A stretch of 45,559 nt of DNA, from NCBI GenBank assembly GCA_964410665.1, contig CAYPIE010000047.1, forward strand, positions 1 to 45,559. Direction: 5' to 3'. Of the stretch, positions 40,301 through 45,559 are shown piece by piece. The DNA is from CAYPIE01 sp964410665. Lineage in GTDB: Bacteria; Planctomycetota; Planctomycetia; Gemmatales; Gemmataceae. Position 1 is the first letter of the stretch. Every line of letters starts with the position of its first letter. Below the pieces are notes generated by a model that was given only the letters and a program-made list of their open reading frames with translations, had not been told where the DNA came from and did no database searches. Made by a program: the position numbers and the translations under genes.

Positions 40301-41994
40301 AACAATTCTCCGTCCCAGGTCCAATCACCATGCGACCGAGGGTGGTCGGCTGGCTCGCCTTCAGCCCGGATGGCACTCGCCTCGCCGCCACCCAGGGCGG
40401 CCTCGACGTCAAGGTCTGGGACCCCCGCTCCGGCCAGGAACTTTGCACCCTTCAGGGCCATACCGCCTTTGTGCTCGCCCTGGCCTTTAGACCCGACAGC
40501 CAACAGATCGCTACCGTCAGTGATGACCGCACCTGCAAGGTTTGGGACGCCACCACCGGGAAACTCATCCACGACCTCCGAGGACATACCCGCGAAGTCA
40601 TCAGTGTCGCCTTTACTCCGGACGGCCAGCGCATTGTCACCGCTGCCAACGATCAGACCCTCAAGCTCTGGGATGTCGCCTCCGGTCAGGAGGTACTCAC
40701 CTTACGGGGTCATACCGACCGTGTGTTCGGCGTGGCTGTGAGTCCCGACGGTCAGCGGATCGCCTCCGCCTCCGCCGACGGCACCGTACGACTTTGGGAG
40801 GCAACCGCCCTCCGACCTGAGCTCCGTCAACGCCGCGAAGCAGCGGTCCTGGTCGAGCGGCTCTTTGCCGAAACCCTCAACAAGGATGAGGTTCGCCGGC
40901 ATTTGCAAGCCGATCAGGCTTTCGCGCAGGTGTTTCGCCGCGAAGCACTCGCCCTGGTCGAGAACCTGCAGGAAGATCCCCCAACCTTTCATTGGGCAAG
41001 CTGGACAACCGTGCGTGATCCCGGTGCCTCCCAAAAAGAATGTCTTCGTGCCCTCCAGTTCGCCCACGCTGCCTATCGGCTTGAGCCGATGAATCGAAAC
41101 CATCAGATTGCCGTCGCTGCGGCGCAATATCGTCTCGGCCAGTTCCAGCAGGCTCGGGGAACGCTCCAGAAGATCGAGCAGGCGAACAGCGCAGTCCGGA
41201 GAGCCCCCCACTCCATCCATCAAGCCTTATTTGCGATGACCGAACACCACCTCGAACACCCTCGCAGAGCCCTGGAATGGCTCGATCGCTGTGCCATCAC
41301 CATGCGCCAACCCAACGCATCGCGCTCTCATGATGCCCGGAACTTCTTCAACGAAGCAATCCAGCTGATCGAACCACTCACCGAACGCCAGGCGAGAGCG
41401 GTTGTCGAGAAGCGTTGGCCAAAACTCGTCGAACGCGATGTCTTGATTCATAACCTCACCAACGACCCCGAGCTCGACGAAGCCGTTCGCAACGCTGCCA
41501 TCAACCTCGTCCGCCGTATGCCCGAGGACTCCAGGATCTTCAACCTGGCCGGATGGAAGCTGCTCGAAACCCAGCCCCGCAACCAGAAGAGCTTCCGCCG
41601 TGCCCTACGCTGGGCCGAAGCGGCCTGCGAACTCGAACCCGAGCTTTGCCGCGGCTATCACCTCAAGGCGGTCGCTCAGTACCGACTTGGCCAGTACCGC
41701 GCGGCCATGAACACCATCACACGTATCGAGGCCATTCATGGCGAGGATCGTCCCCCCGACCTCACCGACCTAGCCGTCCTGGCCATGTGCCAGCAGCAAC
41801 TAGGCAACACCGACTCCGCTCAAGCAACCCTGTCCCAACTCGAAGCAAGCTTCAAGCGCAAGCCAAAAAACTCACTACGAAAGATCGAACAATTCTTGGT
41901 CGACGAAGCCAGGAAGTTGCTTGCCGCAAAGGAAGCAACCCCCTCTTCGAAAGCACCTCTTGACCAACCAAAGTCATTGGAGGATGACCACTAA
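37348..41994 (+). CDS. Giant Ser/Thr kinase with 14 WD40 repeats and helical C-terminus
   Basis: A 1548-residue kinase. The N-terminal helical module (about 20-95: FEAAWQAGDPPSIEVIL ... RFPELDQDWIADLL) matches that of the kinase at 24140. The kinase domain (about 130-415) has ELARGGMGVVYLAR, Lys160 (VALKMI), IVHRDLKPHNVLL (His251-Asp253), ADFGLAKR (Asp271) and TPAYMSPEQAAGHG. One membrane helix (about 424-446, GVSLLACLALVGIGVAAVYN) is followed by a charged coiled-coil linker and, from about 540 to 1150, some 14 WD40 repeats (for example FSPDGRRLASASRDGTIKIW), enough for two seven-bladed propellers. The last 390 residues are helical and TPR-like (RLGQFQQARGTLQKIEQANS and ECLRALQFAHAAYRLEPMNR). 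ATG 37348 follows GAGGAG by 11 bases. Confidence 0.93.
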   Translation: MTRSSHPERPELSPQQRKALEHIFDTFEAAWQAGDPPSIEVILAGQAESARHYILHELIRLEIEYRLALGQRPVAEDYATRFPELDQDWIADLLHEALGHTSAAPTTDLQHAAAAETVRDRDQLPQIAGYAVERELARGGMGVVYLARQLHAGGRLVALKMIKGNDQADPGELQRFRAEAEAIAALNHPNVVRIYEVGWHAERPYLTLEYCARGSLAQQLTAEPMEPRQAALLVEAIARGVAFAHAQGIVHRDLKPHNVLLGDDGTPKVADFGLAKRVEAETGVTMTGQVLGTPAYMSPEQAAGHGKRVGPAADVYALGVLLYRLLAGREPFCQPVPAIYWRIAHEEPPAVRSLAHGCPRDLEVVCRKAMAKAPERRYASAQALAEDLRRWQEGEPIAARPVSRAERVWKWARRSPAAAGLVGVSLLACLALVGIGVAAVYNVRLQEANREIEQALDDKESQRQIAETERQNAQNAFRGEQQQLYFNRILLAEREWQANNFGRVRQLLEECPSELRAWEWYYLDRMCRHAHRTFPGNKTFEIYNLDWSSDGKWLAHPPGDNTAQILDARTGKVIRVLGKHNPNAGEIEQALFSPDSSKIATCAGPHGYVYNGPSEVRIWDIHSGEELVQLAGIDQYVAEVDWSPDGRYLATAQGDDSTNAGVIKLWDASSGQPVRTLGKHSCPATCLSFSPDGKHLVSGCGLPPQLATRQSSCEIKLWDVVSGNEIRRLPGHINYVLAVAFSPDGKRLVSSGNDGTNHLWDPLTGKLLESLSGHQESVTELTFNPTGTLLATGSLNSTIKVWNLPEPHLVRTIRGHAGAVEGLTFSPDGRRLASASRDGTIKIWDPTEDQGAFLIQGSPTDLLDRNYKYRVHFSPDGTRVSASNSTRSLVISDAVTGQEMRRLHGYRTLKWAPDGNLVAAVKGSTVVLLDPNTGAEKRAFTGLTPSRPPAEIAFHPDGRHMAAVWESKVGQPSQVVIWDRQTGQEQFSVPGPITMRPRVVGWLAFSPDGTRLAATQGGLDVKVWDPRSGQELCTLQGHTAFVLALAFRPDSQQIATVSDDRTCKVWDATTGKLIHDLRGHTREVISVAFTPDGQRIVTAANDQTLKLWDVASGQEVLTLRGHTDRVFGVAVSPDGQRIASASADGTVRLWEATALRPELRQRREAAVLVERLFAETLNKDEVRRHLQADQAFAQVFRREALALVENLQEDPPTFHWASWTTVRDPGASQKECLRALQFAHAAYRLEPMNRNHQIAVAAAQYRLGQFQQARGTLQKIEQANSAVRRAPHSIHQALFAMTEHHLEHPRRALEWLDRCAITMRQPNASRSHDARNFFNEAIQLIEPLTERQARAVVEKRWPKLVERDVLIHNLTNDPELDEAVRNAAINLVRRMPEDSRIFNLAGWKLLETQPRNQKSFRRALRWAEAACELEPELCRGYHLKAVAQYRLGQYRAAMNTITRIEAIHGEDRPPDLTDLAVLAMCQQQLGNTDSAQATLSQLEASFKRKPKNSLRKIEQFLVDEARKLLAAKEATPSSKAPLDQPKSLEDDH

Positions 41995-42144
41995 GTCAAG
42001 CCAATGCCCACCGGAGGCTCATCCTCCTGATAAAGAGACCCCAGCTGTGCATTCCTGGGTCCTGTTTCAGACTGACATTGCACGGCCAAAACTTGCATCG
42101 GAATCAGTGTTTTTTGAACCCGTCTGTTAACTTTGGAGCCTCGC

Positions 42145-43134
42145 ATGCCAATGCCCCGACACAAACAGACCCACCAACCTGCGAACTCCGTTGAGTCCAC
42201 CTCCTGGCGACCCATCCTGGTACCCCTCGAAGACNNNNNNNNNNNNNNNNNNNNNNNNNNNNNNNNNNNNNNNNNNNNNNNNNNNNNNNNNNNNNNNNNN
42301 NNNNNNNNNNNNNNNNNNNNNNNNNNNNNNNNNNTCAAGGCACCGTACGGGTCGAGCAGACCACCATCACCGGCAATACCGCTGACGATGGGGGTGGTAT
42401 CGGAAGCTACTCTGGCGATATGTCGGTCAGCGGTAGTGTCATCTCCGGTAACCAGGTCACTGACGTTGCCGGCGGCGTTTTCTGTCATTTTTAGGTCGAT
42501 AACGCTGATCAACTCCTCTATCACCGGCAACGGTGATCAGTTCATCGCCGCCGACAACGGGGATGATCGCATCCGCACCGGCAACGGCAACGACACGATC
42601 ACCGTTGGAAATGGCAACCGCTTCATCCAAGCTGGCCATGGCAACAACTGGATCACCGCTGCCGACGGCCAGGATCGCATTCTCACCGGCGACGGCAACG
42701 ACACCATCCACGTCAGGGACGGCGGTAGCTGGGTCCGTGCCAGCGGTGGCGACGACTTGCTCATCGGCGGGGCAGGTCGCGACTTCTTCGAGGGGCTCGA
42801 CGGCAGCGATGTCCTGCTCGGCGCTGGGGACAACGATCAACTCGACGGTGGTGCCGATGGCGATATCCTCGTCGGCGGTACCGGAGGCGATGTCCTCCAC
42901 GGTGGAGAAGGCAATGACCGCCTCTTCGATGGCGACGTCGAAGCAGTCGACGTCGCCAGCTTGGTGACCGAACTGCGGGGCTTGCTGGATGAACCCGATG
43001 CGGTCGACAGCTTGCTGATCTTGCCCGACTCAAACCGGGATCACCTCTATGGCGATGCCGGCGCCGATGTACTCTGGCTAGGCCCAGACGATCCGATCTT
43101 CGACGATGACAAGGACGATGTCCGACTGCCCTAA
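42145..43134 (+). CDS. LEPR-XLL-like beta-helix/RTX repeat protein, split by gap and frameshift
   Basis: The gene starts at ATG 42145 (GGAG eight bases upstream) with a basic tail and a LEPR-XLL-like end, ILVPLED, just before 100 N bases. After the gap one frame reads beta-helix repeats, TITGNTADDGGGIGSYSGDM and VSGSVISGNQVTDVAGGV, to a TAG at 42492-42494. The next frame carries on as SITLINSSITGNGDQFIAAD and RTX-like repeats such as GDDRIRTGNGNDTITVGNG, then LDGGADGDILVGGTGGDVLH, to 43134. Removing one T from the run of five at 42488-42492 joins the two frames. The protein is therefore probably one large exported repeat protein with a frameshift, either real or an assembly error next to the gap. 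The length lost in the gap is unknown. Confidence 0.72.
   Translation: MPMPRHKQTHQPANSVESTSWRPILVPLEDXXXXXXXXXXXXXXXXXXXXXXXXXXXXXXXXXXKAPYGSSRPPSPAIPLTMGVVSEATLAICRSAVVSSPVTRSLTLPAAFSVIFRSITLINSSITGNGDQFIAADNGDDRIRTGNGNDTITVGNGNRFIQAGHGNNWITAADGQDRILTGDGNDTIHVRDGGSWVRASGGDDLLIGGAGRDFFEGLDGSDVLLGAGDNDQLDGGADGDILVGGTGGDVLHGGEGNDRLFDGDVEAVDVASLVTELRGLLDEPDAVDSLLILPDSNRDHLYGDAGADVLWLGPDDPIFDDDKDDVRLP
42235..42334. other. Assembly gap (100 N)
   Basis: Exactly 100 unknown bases lie inside the beta-helix/RTX-like gene, right after its N-terminal tail. This is a standard placeholder, so the true distance is not known. Tandem repeats in the missing part probably caused it. Confidence 0.98.
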
Positions 43135-43241
43135 CGCGATTGAAGGAATGTTGACCGGGATCGCGACGAAAAGCTCATCATCCAGGTAAGACCGTTGTAC
43201 TTGAGCGAACCCGCGATCCCAACCTCCTTCTGGTGAGCCTG

Positions 43242-44216
43242 ATGTTGATGCCTTCTCTTGCTTGGTTGCGGCCAACTCCATCGAATCCGAAGCCCTTCCA
43301 CCCTCGCATGCGGCCACGTTTACAACTCGACCTCCTCGAAGAACGGAGCGTCCCCGCCCTGTTCGGCTCTCTGCCCATGCAAGCCGAGAATATCCCTACG
43401 CCACACCAACTCAACGACTTGCTACCGCTTTGCTCCGACCACGAACCGATCCTATTCACCACGCACTGCGATGAGGATGTCAACCAGCGCATCGATGTAC
43501 GCGATCTCCACCTCGCTCCTGCAGAAGACATGTTCGAGACTCACCAAGCGATGTTGTGTGGCGATCCACCACCAGGCCCGGTCGGTCCCAAACCTGATCC
43601 CAATCAGAAAAAGGACCCCGCCCAGTCCGAAGACCAATCGAAGCCGCGTCCCGATGGCAAACCCGATCCATCACCTGAGCAAGTTGATCTCGGCGACGGC
43701 TATCGATTGGTGATCAAGGGGAAATACGATTTTGAAGTCCAAGGCCCCAACCAACCTTCGAAGGATTCCTCCGCACAACCCGAGAAACCCCAAAACGCGC
43801 CCAAGCACAAACCAGAGAAAAAGGACGCCACCAAAAACGAGCACATCGATCTGGGCGATGGCTACACCCTAGAGGTTAAGGGGAAGCATGACTTTGTGGT
43901 CCATGGCCCGAAGCAGCAACCCAAGCAGGACCCATCTCCAAACGACCAAGACAAAGACAACCAGGAGTCCAAGCCTCGCCGCGGCCAAGCATCGAAGAAG
44001 ACCTCCATCGATCTCGGCGATGGTTACACCCTCGAAGTGAGTGGCAAATACGATTTCGAGGTCCGTGGCCCTGAGCAACAACGCAAAGAAACTTCACCTT
44101 CCAGCGAACGCTCCTCCAAGCCGAAGAACGACCAACCGCAAAAGCCCAAGGGCGAGGCTGAACAGCAAACTCCCCCACCGACGCCGAAGAAAAAACAAGC
44201 CGATTCGCCCACCTAA
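43242..44216 (+). CDS. Planctomycete LEER-motif protein with three exactly spaced repeats
   Basis: A 324-residue protein (or 327 from GTG at 43233). The N-terminus is basic and ends in RPRLQLDLLEERSVPALFG, which resembles the LEPR-XLL/LEDRxVPA tag of large planctomycete surface proteins. A region with acidic and histidine residues follows. The rest is Pro, Lys, Gln, Asp and Ser rich, with three 22-residue repeats starting VDLGDGYRLVIKGKYDFEVQ, IDLGDGYTLEVKGKHDFVVH and IDLGDGYTLEVSGKYDFEVR at 43683, 43845 and 44007. These are exactly 162 bp (54 residues) apart although the linkers differ. I know no family with this repeat. The stop overlaps that of the convergent methyltransferase gene by four bases. 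Confidence 0.8.
   Translation: MLMPSLAWLRPTPSNPKPFHPRMRPRLQLDLLEERSVPALFGSLPMQAENIPTPHQLNDLLPLCSDHEPILFTTHCDEDVNQRIDVRDLHLAPAEDMFETHQAMLCGDPPPGPVGPKPDPNQKKDPAQSEDQSKPRPDGKPDPSPEQVDLGDGYRLVIKGKYDFEVQGPNQPSKDSSAQPEKPQNAPKHKPEKKDATKNEHIDLGDGYTLEVKGKHDFVVHGPKQQPKQDPSPNDQDKDNQESKPRRGQASKKTSIDLGDGYTLEVSGKYDFEVRGPEQQRKETSPSSERSSKPKNDQPQKPKGEAEQQTPPPTPKKKQADSPT
43683..44072 (+). repeat. Three 66-bp coding repeats with a 162-bp period
   Basis: Copies at 43683-43748, 43845-43910 and 44007-44072 encode the 22-residue DLGDGY...GKYDFEV..GP unit. Starts are exactly 162 bp apart. The intervening 96-bp linkers keep the same length but little sequence, apart from Lys/Pro/Gln bias. This is best explained by duplication of a 162-bp unit followed by fast divergence of the linkers while the 22-residue unit was conserved. 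Confidence 0.9.
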
Positions 44217-44992
44217 GCTTCTACCTGTGGCTTAACCGCCCGCGTGGCCATAAACGTCGGCAAGTACTTGGCCAGCGGGTGGTTCGGATCACGATCCTCA
44301 TACATACCACTCAGCACAAAGCCAGCCTCCAGTTGGCCGCCGATCTGCTCTTCCAGCGTATGCCCAAATACCAGCGGCTCATCTTGATCGATGTAATGCT
44401 GACGTTCGGCATCGGTGAGACTCGCAACATCCGAGTAGGGAACTGCATGCCGCACTAGCAATTCCCCCTGCTCAGCCCGCTGATCGTCAAAGATATACAG
44501 GACCGGATTGGTAAAACCCGCCAGCAATACGCCACCCGGACGCAGCACCCGAAACGCCTCGTGCCAAACGGGTCTTAGATCGGGCACAAAACAATTCGAA
44601 CAAGGGTGGAAAATCAATTGGAACTGGCCCGCGTCAAACATCGACAGATCAGCCATATCTCCCTCGACGGTGTGCAAAGCGATCCCCTCCCGCTCCGCCA
44701 CTCGCCGATCCTGTGCCAACTGCCCTGGCGAGGCATCCAAAACCGTCACCGATGCTCCCGCCGCCGCCAATACCGGTCCCTGCTGCCCGCCCCCGGAGGC
44801 CAAACAAAGGGTTTCCGCCCCCCACAGTTCTGGAAACCACGCGCGTGGCACCGCACGCGTCGGCGTCAACACCACCTGCCAGTCGCCTTGCCTAGCCGCG
44901 GCAATCACCTCTGGGCCGACAGCTATCGTCCAACGATTTCCTTTCACAACCTGGCGATCCCAGGCCTGCCGATTGTAGGTAAACGGGTCCAT
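44213..44992 (-). CDS. Class I SAM-dependent methyltransferase
   Basis: A 259-residue cytoplasmic protein. The SAM-binding motif I is TLCLASGGGQQGPVLAAAGA, motif II is SVTVLDASPGQLAQDRRVAE, and the acidic motif is GDMADLSMFDAGQFQLIFHP, followed by FRVLRPGGVLLAGFTNP. These are the steps of a UbiE/methyltransferase-11-type Rossmann domain. The tail (GHTLEEQIGGQLEAGFVLSG) resembles a small group of bacterial methyltransferases with no known substrate. AGGA lies about nine to ten bases before the ATG. It converges on the repeat-protein gene with a four-base stop overlap. No biosynthetic partner is adjacent. Confidence 0.9.
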   Translation of the reverse strand: MDPFTYNRQAWDRQVVKGNRWTIAVGPEVIAAARQGDWQVVLTPTRAVPRAWFPELWGAETLCLASGGGQQGPVLAAAGASVTVLDASPGQLAQDRRVAEREGIALHTVEGDMADLSMFDAGQFQLIFHPCSNCFVPDLRPVWHEAFRVLRPGGVLLAGFTNPVLYIFDDQRAEQGELLVRHAVPYSDVASLTDAERQHYIDQDEPLVFGHTLEEQIGGQLEAGFVLSGMYEDRDPNHPLAKYLPTFMATRAVKPQVEA

Positions 44993-45152
44993 GACAATAT
45001 CCTCGTTGAAAACCCGTGTTCATCGAGCTGAAGTATGTTCCAACGGACGGCAGCATTTCCCTAAGTCCTTCTAGAATCGGGTTTTCGCGTGAATACGCCA
45101 AGGATCGGATGCGCCAGTATATCTCCAACAAACCCCGACTCAGACCGCGAAA

Positions 45153-45216
45153 GTACCGGAAATGTCCTGGAAACGTCCGGAAATGTCCGGAAAAGTACCG
45201 GAAATGTCCGGAATGC
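45153..45216. repeat. Tandem array of a 10-11-bp GTCCGGAAAT unit
   Basis: Six head-to-tail copies: GTACCGGAAAT, GTCCTGGAAAC, GTCCGGAAAT, GTCCGGAAAA, GTACCGGAAAT and GTCCGGAATGC, each 10-11 bp. They lie about 160 bp upstream of the methyltransferase start. The spacing is close to one helical turn of DNA. No other copies were noticed in the window. Confidence 0.88.
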
Positions 45217-45356
45217 GCAGTCACAACTCAAATCTGCTTCTGTTGAGAACTCTGCGCATACTCTCTCTATACATATATATACTGGACGCCCGTGGAAATG
45301 CGCGAATTGTTTTCACAACCCGGAAATCTTCGCTGACAGTTTTCCCCCTACTAGCG

Positions 45357-45559
45357 AAGAGGGCAGAGGCGTTTGCGTTGTGGGGAAAGAGGCAGAGGCG
45401 TTTGCGTTGTGGGGAAAGAGGCAGAGGCGATTGCGGTGCGGGGAAAGAGGCAGAGGCGATTGCGGTGCGGGGAACCCCCGGACTGACGTCCGGGGCTCGC
45501 CTGCAGAGGGCAGAGCAAGAGCTCCGGAACTTACGTTCCTGCGCAGTGCACAGTCTCTG
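45357..45559 (+). repeat. Dispersed 29-bp-unit array with two hairpin modules (right edge)
   Basis: About four near-identical 29-bp units (GAGGCAGAGGCGTTTGCG plus TTGTGGGGAAA, later variants GATTGCG plus GTGCGGGGAAA) run from 45357 to 45470. The long hairpin (45471-45500) follows; it is the exact reverse complement of bases 1-30. The short hairpin (45519-45545) has stem GGAAC/GTTCC and loop TTAC after GAGCTCC. Units are contiguous, without spacers. The window ends in the block. Confidence 0.88.

Noticed and set aside
39622..40587. A 321-residue open frame on the minus strand
   Set aside because: It lies antisense to WD40 repeats of the large kinase; its repeated Gly/Val/Ala-rich pattern mirrors those repeats.
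45357..45470. 29-bp repeats that could be taken for a CRISPR array
   Set aside because: Units are contiguous with no spacers, vary in sequence, and there are no cas genes nearby.

Overview
The window looks like a chromosomal contig from a planctomycete, probably of the Gemmatales/Gemmataceae type. The signs are two membrane-anchored Ser/Thr kinases fused to WD40 propellers that share a planctomycete-style N-terminal helical module, an ECF-like sigma factor, large repetitive exported proteins with LEPR-XLL-like N-termini, an FG-GAP repeat protein, a PhoD phosphatase, and long GC-rich genes. The taxon is inferred from gene content; no rRNA or other marker gene is present. The first 30 bases are the exact reverse complement of 45471-45500, both ends lie in the same dispersed repeat family, and 100 N bases lie inside one repetitive gene. 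This suggests assembly breaks at repeats.

Layout. 1-190: repeat. 195-7066 (minus): four-gene MacAB-TolC-type efflux operon. 7265-9673: S9D-type glutamyl endopeptidase. About 9731-10936: a second efflux cassette decayed by stops and frameshifts (cysteine-rich exported protein, FtsX-type permease, small exported protein), followed by an intact HlyD-type adaptor (10965-12287). 12292-12530: repeat. 12580-14265: YCII-like protein and HpcH/HpaI aldolase (minus), then a DCC thiol oxidoreductase (plus). 14370-17871: YhaM-like exoribonuclease and RNase R, separated by another repeat block. 17868-19472 (minus): AspT/YidE-type transporter. 19687-21198: threonine synthase-like enzyme and a lone TfoX C-terminal domain. 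21203-23185 (minus): unknown exported coiled-coil protein. 23289-23456: tRNA-Ala(GGC) with a promoter and a strong terminator, then a transposase remnant.

The right half holds signalling and cell-envelope genes: kinase-WD40 and a DUF1223 protein (24140-27352), a small peptide and the sigma factor (27424-28360, minus), a gene-poor stretch with a possible zinc-ribbon remnant, a large 2OG-Fe(II) oxygenase and PhoD (29455-33508, minus), a metallophosphoesterase, a DsbD-N-like lipoprotein and an FG-GAP protein (34117-36730), a 1548-residue kinase with 14 WD40 repeats (37348-41994), a beta-helix/RTX-like protein broken by the gap and an apparent one-base frameshift, a protein with an exact 54-residue repeat period, and a methyltransferase.

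The most unusual items are the hairpin repeat family with varying stems and related 4-base loops, the precisely spaced 54-residue repeat protein, the oxygenase with about 600 unassigned C-terminal residues, and the half-decayed efflux cassette that keeps an intact adaptor.
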